DNA from: Sulfurimonas sp.
Lineage (GTDB): Bacteria; Campylobacterota; Campylobacteria; Campylobacterales; Sulfurimonadaceae
Length of the DNA stretch: 38,670 nucleotides
Direction of reading: 5' to 3'
Assembly (NCBI GenBank): GCA_027019335.1
Contig: JALUWV010000083.1
Span: forward strand, 1 to 38,670
In this document: positions 7,891-17,700 of the stretch, in pieces
Position numbering within the stretch: the first letter of the stretch is position 1
Layout: each line of letters begins with the position of its first letter
Translations under genes and position numbers: made by a program
Notes under the pieces: generated by a model
What the model was told of the DNA's origin: nothing
Seen by the model: the letters and a program-made list of their open reading frames with translations, nothing else
Databases searched by the model: none

Positions 7891-8802
7891 ATGCAGTTTG
7901 CAGACCCTAAAAACGACCTAGCTTTTAAGAAAATATTTGGCGATGAGAAACATAAGAGTATTCTTATCTCTTTTCTCAATGCAACACTTGATTTTCAAAA
8001 TGAAAAAACCATAGTAGATATTGCATTGGCAAACTCCTACCAAATACCAAAGATACCTGAACTTAAAGAGACTATCCTTGATATACAGGCGACCAATCAA
8101 AATGGAGATACTTTTATAGTAGAGATGCAAAAAAAGGATTTGGGTAACTTTACAAAAAGAAGCCTCTACTATACCTCAAAAGCTTATGTTGCACAGCTCC
8201 CAAAAGGACAAGATTATACATTGCTAAAAAAAGTTTATTTTATAGGTATCCTTAATTTTAATATTTTTAGTAATGAAAACTATATATCAAGACATCTTAT
8301 CATCAACCAAGAGACAAACAAACAAGATTTAGATGATTTTGAATTTACTTTTATAGAACTTCCTAAATTTACTAAAGAGCTTGAAGCATTAGATTCTGTC
8401 CTAGACAAGTGGGTTTATTTCTTAAAAAATGCAGCAAACCTGACGATGATACCTTCCCAATATAAAACACTCCAAGAGTTTCAAGAAGCTTTTAGTATAG
8501 CAACCCAAACAACATGGGATATAAAAGAGTTAGAAGTGTATGAATATATGGCACTTAAAGAGTTTGATGAACGCAATGCCTTGCAAACTGCTGAACGAAA
8601 GGGACTGCAAAAAGGAATAGAACAGGGCATTGAAAAAGGTATTGAACAGGGAATTGAACAGGGAATTGAACAGGGAATTGAACAGGGAATTGAACAAGAA
8701 AAACTCGCAATAGCTAAAAACTTGCTTGATATTTTAGATGATGAAACCATAGCGAAAAAGACAGATTTGAGTGTAGAGATGGTACATAGTTTACGTAACT
8801 AA
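7891..8802 (+). CDS. Rpn-family recombination-promoting nuclease / PD-(D/E)XK transposase-like protein
   Basis: The protein has 303 residues. It opens with the family hallmark DPKNDLAFKKIFGDEKHK. The PD-(D/E)XK nuclease core follows, with ETILDIQATNQNGDTFIVEMQ supplying the Asp and the E-x-Q pair. RpnA-type proteins of E. coli are Mg/Ca-dependent DNA endonucleases that promote RecA-independent recombination. The C-terminus carries an IEQG repeat followed by a short helical tail (EKLAIAKNLLDILDD), as is common in the family. I chose ATG 7891 because it gives the conserved start and has a purine-rich GAGAGAAAAG upstream; a longer frame reaches 7831 but lacks family similarity. The gene lies opposite to its neighbours, between an intact luxR gene and a luxR remnant. 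I saw no terminal inverted repeats. Confidence 0.88.
   Translation: MQFADPKNDLAFKKIFGDEKHKSILISFLNATLDFQNEKTIVDIALANSYQIPKIPELKETILDIQATNQNGDTFIVEMQKKDLGNFTKRSLYYTSKAYVAQLPKGQDYTLLKKVYFIGILNFNIFSNENYISRHLIINQETNKQDLDDFEFTFIELPKFTKELEALDSVLDKWVYFLKNAANLTMIPSQYKTLQEFQEAFSIATQTTWDIKELEVYEYMALKEFDERNALQTAERKGLQKGIEQGIEKGIEQGIEQGIEQGIEQGIEQEKLAIAKNLLDILDDETIAKKTDLSVEMVHSLRN
8617..8700 (+). repeat. 12-bp tandem repeat encoding IEQG
   Basis: Seven 12-bp units run in frame. Four consecutive copies of ATTGAACAGGGA (8641-8688) are identical, flanked by variants at 8617-8640 and 8689-8700. Since 12 is a multiple of three, gain or loss of units changes only the length of the helical tail and does not switch the gene off. 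Confidence 0.92.
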
Positions 8803-8810
8803 AAGTATAT

Positions 8811-9419
8811 TTATTTGAGTAAAAGCACTAAAGCAAGTCTATCATTGACATGGAGTTTTGTAAAAATCGAACTGACATGAGCTTTGACTGTTCTTGTTGT
8901 GATGTTTAATTCTTGTGCGATTGCATCATTTGTAAGTCCATCAAGAATGAGGTAAATTACTTCTAGTTCTTTTGGAGAGAGTCTATTTTGTATGAGTACT
9001 TTTGCATCGTCATTAATGGTAGCAGAGGCTATATTATTGCTTAAAGCGACAGTGAGTTCTGGGTATGTCCAAACTTTATTGTTACTGACTGTTTCAAGCA
9101 TTTGTGAAAAATTTGCCACTGAAATTCTACTATTTGCATAGGCTTTTACTTTATGTGAAATGAGCATTTTTCCAGAAGTGATTTCAGGATTTTTTTCTAG
9201 TACTATTGTGTTTTTTGGGAGTTTATTGAGTGCAATGAGACGATTGAGTTCACTTGAGCATGAGTCATAATCAACAAAAAGTATAAATGCTTTATCAAGT
9301 GTATTGATACTTTTTTCTAAAGAAATTAAGTCCGAAACTAAAGTGAAATCTTCTATCGTATGTTTTTTTCTCAGCTCTTCAACTATCTCTATATTGGCTG
9401 ATAAAAATATTTTTTTCAT
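8811..9419 (-). CDS. LuxR/NarL-type regulator with degenerate receiver domain
   Basis: The protein has 202 residues. The C-terminal helix-turn-helix (about 145-202) is canonical for the NarL/LuxR family: RLSPKELEVIYLILDGLTND, then AIAQELNITTRTVKAHVSSI. The N-terminal part (1-125) resembles a receiver in size and ends in a Lys-containing segment. It begins KKIFLSANIE and lacks the Asp/Glu pair that normally binds Mg. An Asp in FVDYDS could sit at the phospho-site, but phosphorylation is doubtful. The ATG at 9419 is preferred over GTG at 9422 because GAGAGG lies five bases upstream. The gene directly follows the HlyD-type gene, which suggests that it controls the adhesin or its exporter. Its 3' end is duplicated beyond the Rpn gene. 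Confidence 0.8.
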   Translation of the reverse strand: MKKIFLSANIEIVEELRKKHTIEDFTLVSDLISLEKSINTLDKAFILFVDYDSCSSELNRLIALNKLPKNTIVLEKNPEITSGKMLISHKVKAYANSRISVANFSQMLETVSNNKVWTYPELTVALSNNIASATINDDAKVLIQNRLSPKELEVIYLILDGLTNDAIAQELNITTRTVKAHVSSIFTKLHVNDRLALVLLLK

Positions 9420-9421
9420 CA

Positions 9422-10762
9422 CTACCTCTCTGTAAATATATATTGTTTAGATTTAAGTATGGGTTTAAGAATATACTGTAGTACTGTTTTTTTCCCTGTA
9501 ATGATGTCCACATTGGCTGTCATTCCTGGAATAATTTTTAAAGGATGTTCTTTGGTTCCAAGATAATTTTTCTTTGTTTCTATGTAGATAAGGTAAAAAG
9601 TCTTCTCTTTTTTATCGGTAATAGTATCTGGTGAAATATTGACCACATTTCCTACTAAACCACCATAAATGGCATAGTCATAAGCAGATATTTTTACTGT
9701 TGCTTCTGCTCCAGGATGAATATAGGCTATATCTTTCGGTTTTATTTTTATCTCAAGGTAGAGTCTTTTATCTGTAGGTACAATCTCAACAAGGTCTGCC
9801 CCTGGTTTTATAACACCACCTACAGTGTTGACAAAGAGTTTTTGTATGATTCCATCGACAGGAGAAGTAACCTTTGTTCTTTTGACTTGATCACTGAATG
9901 CAATTTGTTGTGTTTTGAGTCTTGCAATTTCTGCTGTGACTTTGTTGAGTTCTTCTTTTGCTTTGTTGATAAACTCTTGTTTGGATTGAGTTCGCTTATT
10001 TCGGAATTCTTCTATGGCAGATTTGAGTCGTGGAAGGGAGAGTTGTGCAGCTTCAATGTCATTTTGAATCCCATTGGCTTCGCGTTTGAGTTTTAAAAAG
10101 TCAACTTTTGATTTAACACCCTCTTGTACCATAGGGGCTGTCATAGAAATCTCTTCTGTGACATATTCTAGTGATTTTTTCAAAGAACGAATTTTTGCTT
10201 TTGCTTCTATATACGCTTGTTTTTTTTGCTCTATTTGTTCAACTATAGAGTCGTCTTTTGCGAGAATTTCTAGTCTGTTTGAGTGATAAAGTTGTCTTGC
10301 CAGTTGAATTTGTTTTTGAAGCTCTTTATCTTTTGTTTTGAGTATTCTAAATGGATGGTTATTTGATTCTGCATCGAGGCGAAGTTGTTTGGCGATTAGC
10401 TCATTGTACTTCATAATATTTGTTTCACTTGTAGATTCTGATTTGGCATTGTTGATTTTTAAGATAATATCACCCTTTTTGACCACTTGCCCTTCATGGA
10501 CTAAGATACTCTCAACAATCCCCCCTTCAAGATTTTGAATCACTTGATTTTGTCCATAAGGAATGGCTTTTCCACTCCCTCGTGTTATTTCATCTATAGA
10601 AGCAAAAGATGCCCAAACGATAAATAAAAGAATGGTGATAAGCCAAAGCTTTAACACTTTACTAATCTTTGAAGGTGTTTGTTCTAAAATGGCGGAACTC
10701 AAAGAGTTCATAAATTCATAATCTTTTTTGGTGTATTCTACAGGTTTGTTACTTTTTTTCAT
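9422..10762 (-). CDS. HlyD/LapC-family T1SS periplasmic adaptor
   Basis: The protein has 446 residues. A short cytoplasmic start is followed by one membrane segment (about residues 39-57, LWLITILLFIVWASFASID). Then comes the first half of a lipoyl/barrel-sandwich domain (GIVESILVHEGQVVKKGDII), a long periplasmic coiled coil (about 115-290), the second lipoyl half (KVTSPVDGIIQKL) and a beta-barrel domain that ends PGMTANVDIITGKKTVLQYI, a classical HlyD C-terminus. It would bridge the ABC transporter to the TolC-like channel. The start overlaps the ABC transporter stop by four bases (ATGA-type), which indicates translational coupling. The likely substrate is the adhesin at 1-4728. Confidence 0.93.
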   Translation of the reverse strand: MKKSNKPVEYTKKDYEFMNSLSSAILEQTPSKISKVLKLWLITILLFIVWASFASIDEITRGSGKAIPYGQNQVIQNLEGGIVESILVHEGQVVKKGDIILKINNAKSESTSETNIMKYNELIAKQLRLDAESNNHPFRILKTKDKELQKQIQLARQLYHSNRLEILAKDDSIVEQIEQKKQAYIEAKAKIRSLKKSLEYVTEEISMTAPMVQEGVKSKVDFLKLKREANGIQNDIEAAQLSLPRLKSAIEEFRNKRTQSKQEFINKAKEELNKVTAEIARLKTQQIAFSDQVKRTKVTSPVDGIIQKLFVNTVGGVIKPGADLVEIVPTDKRLYLEIKIKPKDIAYIHPGAEATVKISAYDYAIYGGLVGNVVNISPDTITDKKEKTFYLIYIETKKNYLGTKEHPLKIIPGMTANVDIITGKKTVLQYILKPILKSKQYIFTER

Positions 10763-12918
10763 GATTTTACTCCACCTTGTAGTTTGAGTATAGCTTCTTC
10801 TTTTGGAGCATCTATAACAATTTTCCCCTCATTCATAACAATGACTCTTTCCACAATTTTAAGGAGTGTCATTTTTTGAGTAACAAGAAGAGATGTTCTA
10901 TTTATTAATGCTTTTTGGATGTTTGTGAGAAGTTTTGCTTCTGTGATTTGATCCATGGCATTACTCGGTTCATCCATAAGCATAACAGGAGCATCAAGTA
11001 AAAATGCCCGAGCAATCCCGATACTTTGACGCTGTCCACCTGAGAGTCCAAGCCCTCGTTCACCGATAGGCATCTCATAGCCTTTTGGATGTTTTTTGAT
11101 AAACTCCGAAGCGCCACTTATTTGTGCTGCTCGTATCATCGCACCATCACTCGCATGGGTTGCTCGAAAAGTAATGTTGTCTTTGACAGTACCTCGAAAG
11201 AGCATAATATCTTGTGAAACATAACTCATATTTTTTCGTAAATCGGCAGGGTCAATTTGGTTGATGTCGATACCATCAATGAGAACTTGTCCAGAATCTG
11301 GTTCATACAATCCTAAAATAAGTTTTTGAATGGTACTTTTTCCACTTCCAATGCGTCCTATAATAGCTACATGCTCTCCAGGGTTAATAACAAAAGAGAC
11401 ATTTTTGAGTGCAGGTATATCTGTATTTGGATAAGAAAATGTAACATCTACAAACTCTATATGCCCGCTAAAATCAGGTCTTTGTACAAACTTTTTCCCA
11501 TCCGGACGCTCACTTGGTTGGGTAATGATGTCGTTGAGTGTTTCATAAGATGTTTTTGTATCTTCATAGTTTGTCATGAGTCCTGCCACTTGTCCCATCG
11601 GTGCTAAGGTTCTCCCTGTTAAAATGACGATGGCAATAAGCCCACCCATAGAGAGTTGAAAATCTTGGATGAGATAAACTCCATAGACCACTATCATGAC
11701 AGTGTTGAGCTGAATAAGAAGCTGTGTAATGGTTGGAATAGAAGAAGAGATGAGACGAGATTTTAAACTTTTCCCTGCAATTTCTCCTGTAGATTCTTCC
11801 CATTTCCATTGAATTTGGTTGAGTGTTCCGAGGGTTTTGAGCGTTTCGATGTTGTTGAGTGCTTCAATGAGAATGGAACTTTTGTTAGCACTTGCCTCAT
11901 GAGTACTCTCGATAGAAGCACGCAGAGGTTTTTTGATAAAGTAGGCATAGCCTAAAATGAGGGTCATCGTGAGTATAGGAATATAAACAATATTACCACC
12001 AAGGTAGCCTATAACGACTAAAAAGATAATAGAAAAAGGAAGGTCGATGAGGGCAGCCATCGTTGCATTTGTTAAAAAACCACGAATGTTATCAAAATCT
12101 TTTAAGTTATTGGCAAAAGAACCAACTGAAGCAGGGTGATTTGCCATCTTTAAATCAAGCACTTTTTCAAAAATGATGGAAGACATGATAATGTCACTTT
12201 TTTTCGCCGCACTTTCAAGAAGATAGGTACGTGTAAATTTTGCAAAAGTATCCATAATGTAGATGATACTTACCCCAGCGGCAAACACCCATAGCGTTTC
12301 AATAGCATTGTTTGGAACAACCCTATCGTAGACGTTCATAGTAAAAAGAGGAGAAGCTAAAACAAACAGGTTGATTAAAAATGAAGCGTATAAAACATCT
12401 TTATATTGTCCTATAGAAAGTTTAAGTGTACTCCAAAACCAGTGTTTTTGTTCTAAATGGAGGGTTCTTTTGTTTTCTGATTCATACTGATACGCTTTTT
12501 TTATCATAAAACCAAAACCAATATACTCATCTGTTAAGTCTTCGATATCTACCCATTGCTCAATCGCTTCTTCAGCAGGCATAATAATCTTTGCTTGCGT
12601 CTGATCTTCATTAAATTTATCTAAAATACAAGCACTTTGATTGGAGAGTAAGATAATCATAGGAAGTTGCAGAGGTGAGATTTGGTGTAGTGGTCGTCGT
12701 ATAAGGGAAGATTTTAAACCTGCTTTTGCTGCCGCACGAGAAAAGAGTCCTTTGGCATTGTTGATGGAGAAAAGTTCTGGGGATTCTGCTCCTGGTTCTA
12801 CAGGGAGACCTGCTGTTAAGGCTTCTGCTGAAAAGGGTTTATGGTAGAGTTTTGTAAACAATACCAAACAGTCAAGCAAGGCATCCATTCTCAGGTTATC
12901 AGCACTGGTAATAAGCAT
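10759..12918 (-). CDS. T1SS ABC transporter, LssB/LapB type with C39-like domain
   Basis: The protein has 719 residues. Residues 1-130 are a C39-peptidase-like domain. It keeps the Cys in DALLDCLVLFTKLY, but the catalytic Cys position appears to be Asp/Leu, as in adhesin exporters that bind the substrate without cleaving it. Six membrane segments follow (about 165-440), then an ATPase domain with Walker A GRIGSGKST (about residue 520), signature LSGGQ (about 625) and Walker B VMLMDEPSNAMD. This fits the LssB-type T1SS permease/ATPase family used for LapA-like adhesins. It starts ten bp after the TolC-like gene and overlaps the HlyD-type gene. No LapD/LapG-type release system is visible in the window. 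Confidence 0.93.
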   Translation of the reverse strand: MLITSADNLRMDALLDCLVLFTKLYHKPFSAEALTAGLPVEPGAESPELFSINNAKGLFSRAAAKAGLKSSLIRRPLHQISPLQLPMIILLSNQSACILDKFNEDQTQAKIIMPAEEAIEQWVDIEDLTDEYIGFGFMIKKAYQYESENKRTLHLEQKHWFWSTLKLSIGQYKDVLYASFLINLFVLASPLFTMNVYDRVVPNNAIETLWVFAAGVSIIYIMDTFAKFTRTYLLESAAKKSDIIMSSIIFEKVLDLKMANHPASVGSFANNLKDFDNIRGFLTNATMAALIDLPFSIIFLVVIGYLGGNIVYIPILTMTLILGYAYFIKKPLRASIESTHEASANKSSILIEALNNIETLKTLGTLNQIQWKWEESTGEIAGKSLKSRLISSSIPTITQLLIQLNTVMIVVYGVYLIQDFQLSMGGLIAIVILTGRTLAPMGQVAGLMTNYEDTKTSYETLNDIITQPSERPDGKKFVQRPDFSGHIEFVDVTFSYPNTDIPALKNVSFVINPGEHVAIIGRIGSGKSTIQKLILGLYEPDSGQVLIDGIDINQIDPADLRKNMSYVSQDIMLFRGTVKDNITFRATHASDGAMIRAAQISGASEFIKKHPKGYEMPIGERGLGLSGGQRQSIGIARAFLLDAPVMLMDEPSNAMDQITEAKLLTNIQKALINRTSLLVTQKMTLLKIVERVIVMNEGKIVIDAPKEEAILKLQGGVKS

Positions 12919-12927
12919 TTGTTTCCT

Positions 12928-14649
12928 TTATTTATGTTTTTTTACAATGATATTGACATTGTGATTGCTATTGTCTGGGTTCTCTACAAAAAAGATATTT
13001 TTGCTCTCTATTCCTGCATTGATTAACAAATTTTTGAGTATTTGCATACGCTGCTTTTTCCCAATAAGTGTAAAATCTATCTTTTTTAGTCTGTAAGGTT
13101 TGAGTTGTAAGAGTAGATTTTTGAACTTTTTTTGACTCATGAATTTTCCATTTTTAAAACGAAAGTGAACATAGCGTTCTATTTGTATAAGTGTAGTATC
13201 TTTTGTGAGACAACCATAATCATTTTTCATGGTTTGTTGTAAAGAGTTTGGACATAAATCTACACTCACTGGAATGAGGTCTTTATCTATGTCATAGTTG
13301 AGAGGGAGTGTATCTTTTACTAATGGTGTTGGTGTACCATGTAAACCAACATGCAAGTAAGCTTCATTATTTTCACCTAAAACAGTATCGACTAAGATAC
13401 CCATAGCATCTAAGATACGGTACTTTGCATAAAGAATACTATAGTTTGTTGTGATAATTTGTGCTTTTGAACGGATAAAATCATTTTGTGCGGATAAAAG
13501 GTCAAGAAGAGAACGTCGTCCTAAATCATACTCTTTTTTATAAAGTTTCAAGGTTTTTTGAGAGTATTTTTTATAATTCATCAAATGCACAAGTTGTTCT
13601 TGCAGTTTTTCATGTGCAATGTATGAAAGATTTAACCCCTCTATAATTTGTCTTTGAATATTATTTTTAGAAGCAACTTCTTGATGGATTGAGCTTATGC
13701 TTTTTTGAATTTGTGCTTCATCTGAAAAACCATTAAACAGGTTGTATGAGAGAAAAACCATCGCTTTAAAGGCATCTGTATTTCCTTCGATGGCACTCAA
13801 GTTTTTGTTCATCGATTGAGAAACACTAATATCGATTTTTGGGTAGTAAAGCGATGATTTCTCTTTTTTAGTTGCTTGTGCAAGTTTGATATTGTATTTG
13901 CTTACCCATATAGATGGATTATGAGCAATGGCAAACTCTGCTGCTGCTTCTCTGGATGATGGCAATTTTACACTGAGTGAAGGTCTTGTCATTTTTTTGA
14001 CATCTAAGCTCCGACCAAGAAGGGTCGCAAGTTTAAAATTTTGGTTTAAAAGGGTGTTTTCTTGCACGACATAATTTGACTTAGCAAGGGCAAGAGAAGA
14101 TTCTATTTTATTGACCTCAGAGAGTGTTGTAAGCCCTGAATCATAGAGTTTTTGTACTCTCTCAAATATCTGTTGGTTAATGTCAATATTTTCTTGTGCA
14201 TTTTCTAAAAGTGCTTCATTTTTCATGACTTCTATATATTGGTTTGCTGTAGCAAATGCACGGTCATTTACTTTTTCTATATAACTATAGGCGGCAGAGA
14301 GTGTTTTATACTCTTGTCCTTTGAGTTGATAACTTGTACTAAAACCATTAAATAAGTTTTGAGTGTATGTTAAAGAATTTTGATAAACATTATAACTACT
14401 ATGGGTATCAGCTGCTCCATGTGCTTGGTTAGATTTATCGGTTCTTTCCGTACCCATGCCAAGCTTTAAATTGAGTTGTGGGTAAAAACCAGCTTTTGCA
14501 GTTGTTATATCTTCTCGTGTTGCATTATAATTTTTAAGTCTTTCAAGAACAATAGGGTTTGTATTGATTATTTCATTGATGGTTGTTTTTAAATCTTGTG
14601 CATACGAAGATGTAAGGATTGCGATACTAAGAAAAATCTTTTTTTTCAT
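12928..14649 (-). CDS. TolC-family outer-membrane channel with OmpA-like C-terminal extension
   Basis: The protein has 573 residues. A signal peptide (MKKKIFLSIAILTSSYAQ) is followed by two TolC/OEP repeats (about 20-430) with typical helical motifs such as GFYPQLNLKLGMG, YDSGLTTLSEVNKIESSLA and YDLGRRSLLDLLSAQND. The remaining 130 or so residues are unusual. They hold PVSVDLCPNSLQQTMKNDYG, which resembles the Cys-Pro-Asn linker before OmpA-like domains, then a FKNGKFMSQKKFKNLLLQL and FTLIGKKQRMQILKNLLINA pattern like a shortened OmpA peptidoglycan-binding domain. I read it as a TolC-OmpA fusion that may anchor the channel to the wall. It is the first gene of the minus-strand secretion array. 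Confidence 0.9.
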   Translation of the reverse strand: MKKKIFLSIAILTSSYAQDLKTTINEIINTNPIVLERLKNYNATREDITTAKAGFYPQLNLKLGMGTERTDKSNQAHGAADTHSSYNVYQNSLTYTQNLFNGFSTSYQLKGQEYKTLSAAYSYIEKVNDRAFATANQYIEVMKNEALLENAQENIDINQQIFERVQKLYDSGLTTLSEVNKIESSLALAKSNYVVQENTLLNQNFKLATLLGRSLDVKKMTRPSLSVKLPSSREAAAEFAIAHNPSIWVSKYNIKLAQATKKEKSSLYYPKIDISVSQSMNKNLSAIEGNTDAFKAMVFLSYNLFNGFSDEAQIQKSISSIHQEVASKNNIQRQIIEGLNLSYIAHEKLQEQLVHLMNYKKYSQKTLKLYKKEYDLGRRSLLDLLSAQNDFIRSKAQIITTNYSILYAKYRILDAMGILVDTVLGENNEAYLHVGLHGTPTPLVKDTLPLNYDIDKDLIPVSVDLCPNSLQQTMKNDYGCLTKDTTLIQIERYVHFRFKNGKFMSQKKFKNLLLQLKPYRLKKIDFTLIGKKQRMQILKNLLINAGIESKNIFFVENPDNSNHNVNIIVKKHK

Positions 14650-14673
14650 TCATGAGCCTAATAATAAATTCTA

Positions 14674-14703
14674 ATTATAATTTAACTAATCTATATTATT
14701 ATA
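14674..14703 (-). promoter_or_regulatory. Candidate -10 boxes for the TolC-ABC-HlyD-LuxR genes
   Basis: Two TATAAT hexamers lie on the minus strand at 14674-14679 and 14698-14703, upstream of the ATG at 14649. Either could serve. The surrounding sequence is very AT-rich, so the choice is uncertain. Confidence 0.35.
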
Positions 14704-14751
14704 ACTTAGAAAATATATAAAAGCAATGAATATTTCAAAATTAGCTTCTTA

Positions 14752-14760
14752 TGTTATAAT
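14752..14760 (+). promoter_or_regulatory. Extended -10 promoter of the mutS7-sbcD-sbcC operon
   Basis: TGTTATAAT lies 28 bp upstream of the MutS ATG at 14789. It is the same perfect extended -10 element as that of the Rpn gene. The ribosome site before the ATG (AAAAAAGTGAAC) is weak. Confidence 0.55.
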
Positions 14761-14788
14761 AACTGTAACAAAAGTAAAAAAGTGAACT

Positions 14789-17700
14789 ATGAAAAGCAGT
14801 AACTACAGAGATATTTTAAACAATAAAAACAAATTACTCACACAAACATATTTTGATTTGCAAAGGCATTTTGAGAAAAAGTATGGTAGAGACACCGTTG
14901 TTTTTATGGAAATCGGTACTTTTTATGAAGTCTATGAGATTAACAACGATGAAGAGCAGATAGGAAAAGCAAAAGAGATAGCAGAACTTTTAAACATCCA
15001 ACTCACCAAAAAAAATAAAAATATCATAGAAAATTCAGCGAAAAATCCTCTCCTTGCAGGTGTTCCTGCTGTAAGTTTTGAACGCTACTTGAGTCGTTTG
15101 ATTGCACAAGAAAAATATACTGTTATTGTGGTAAAACAAAAAGGAAATCCACCAAATATAAGCCGTTATGTAGCACAGATTGTCTCTCCTGGAACAAATT
15201 TTGAACATATCGTTGATAGTGATGAGAACTATATAGTCTCTCTTCTCATCGATAAATATCGAGGAATGTATAGTGTGGGGTACTCGGCGATAGATGTTAC
15301 AACGGGCAAAACTTGGATGTATGAAACACACTCTACAAGTGAAGACAATGCCTATGCACTAGATGAAATTTTTAATCTTTTAAATGTCCATAAAACAAGT
15401 GAAATAGTTGTTACTTTTTTAGATGGTGTGGATGCCCAACAGCATGTGGTGCAGTATCTCGAAATCGCAGAGCATTATCACTATTCGGTAAATAACAAAC
15501 GACCAAAGATTGACTTTCAAAATGAACTTTTTAAAGAAGTTTATCAAATCCAGTCACTCCTTTCACCCATAGAGCATTTAGATTTAGAGCGTAGTCCGAT
15601 GATAACAGAGTCTTTAGCCATTCTTATCGATTTTGTGATTGAGCATGACTACCACATTGTGCAAAAAATGGCACTGCCGCGTTTGATTGATAATCGTCGC
15701 TTTATGTACCTTGGCAACAATGCACTTGAACAGATGGGTGTGATGTCAAAAGATAGAAAAGAGTTAACACTTTTAAAAATGATGGACAAAAGTGCCACGG
15801 CAATAGGACGGCGTTTACTCAAAGAGCGACTTTTAAATCCTATCATGGATAAGAGTGAACTTGAACGTAGGTATACCCTTATAGAAAAAGTGAGTTCGCA
15901 TACAAGAACCCTTGATGAAATGATGCGGGGGATTTATGATTTGGAGCGCCTTGCTCGTCGTTTAAATCTCAGTCGTTTACACCCCTTTGAGATGAATCAT
16001 GTTTATGACTCGATGGAATCTGTCAAAGAACTTATGGGCTATATCAAAAAGCATAAGATTCAAAAAACACCTTTTCATGAGAGTGAGGTGGATGAATTTT
16101 TACGTGATATTCGTAAGAGTATAGACCTTGATATCTCTCGCCGTTTTACAAACGCAACGGTAGATGAAAACTTCTTGATGGAAGGGGTCGATGAGGGTAT
16201 CGATACACTTGTAAAAGAAAATAACATTATGCTCATTGCCTATGAAGACATCATTGAAAAAATAGAAACTTTACTTACACAAGAGGGAGTGAGTAGTTCC
16301 AATCGTCTTGTGAGTTTAGGGCTTTTAGAAAAAGAGGGGTATTATATCTCACTCTCTAAAAACCGTTATACTTTGATAGAAACAGCATTTAAAAGTCATG
16401 AGGATTTTCGAGAATTTAGTGTCAAAAAACTAACAAACTCGGTGAAAATTACTTCTGCGTTTACCGATACACTTTCTGATAAAATTATGAAAAATCGTCG
16501 TAAAATCGTTGTCTTAGTTAAAGAACGCTACATTCACCTGCAAGCGCTGTTTCAAAGACGTTATGCTTTGCTTTTTGATAGAGTGATTAGCTATGTCTCT
16601 GACCTTGATGTAGGTATGAGTTCTTCAAAAATTGCACAGATGTATAATCACTCACGACCAACAATCGTTGCAACAAAATCAGATGAAAATTTTATGCAGA
16701 TTATGCAACTGCGCCACCCACTCATAGAGATACAAGAGCGAGGGGGCATTTATGTGCCTAACGATATTGTAATGGGGTCACGAGATTATATGGATTTGCC
16801 ACATCCAACAACGGTAATGCTCAATGTGAGTGTGCATGATGGACATGATGTCAATGGTGTTTTACTTTATGGGATTAACTCAAGTGGAAAATCATCGCTT
16901 ATGAAGAGTATAGGACTTGCAACATTGATGGCACAATCTGGCTTTTTTGTTGCAGCATCAGCGATGAAGTTTAGCATATTTGATTCACTTTTTACAAGAA
17001 TTGTCTCCAAAGATAATTTGGCAAAGGGGCTTTCCACTTTTGCAGTAGAGATGTTAGAACTTAAAAATATTTTCAACCGTGCAACCGTTCGTTCTCTTGT
17101 TTTAGGAGATGAGGTAAGTCATGGTACAGAGACCCTCTCAGGGGTGGCGATTGTCGCTTCTGCCATTATGAAACTTGCAAAAACCCGTTGCCTTTTTCTC
17201 TTTGCTACACACCTTCACCAACTCTCAACTATGCAAGAGATTACACGGCTCAACAATGTGGTTGATTTGCATTTGAGTGTGGCGTATGATGAAGAGAAAG
17301 ATAAGTTACTTTTTAATCGTATCTTACAAGAGGGAAGTGGGAGCAGTATTTATGGTTTGGAATTTGCAAAATCTTTACACATGGATAGCGAATTTTTAAG
17401 CGAAGCAAATGCCATACGAAAACGACTTTCGAATGATTTTGATGAACTTGAACTTCTTGTGAAAAAGAAAAAATCGAAGTATAACAAAGAGCTTTATGTC
17501 ACGAAGTGTATTATCTGTGGCGCGATGGCAGAAGATGTTCACCATATTTCCCAAAGAAGTTTAGCCGATGAGGCAGGGTTTATTGGGCATTTTCATAAAG
17601 ATAACAAACACAATCTTATCCCCCTTTGTAAAGAACACCATAACAAAATCCATGAGGGAAAACTTCATGTGAATGGCTTTGTGATGACAAGTAAGGGACT

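Noticed and set aside
8617..8700. CRISPR-like array
   Set aside because: The repeat is a contiguous 12-bp unit without spacers, in a coding frame.
7852..8810. Insertion sequence with terminal inverted repeats around the Rpn gene
   Set aside because: I found no inverted repeats at the edges. Only the direct luxR-derived homology is visible.
10759..12918. Active C39 bacteriocin-type peptidase in the ABC transporter
   Set aside because: The catalytic Cys position is not Cys, and the substrate has no double-Gly leader in view, so a cleavage role is not supported.
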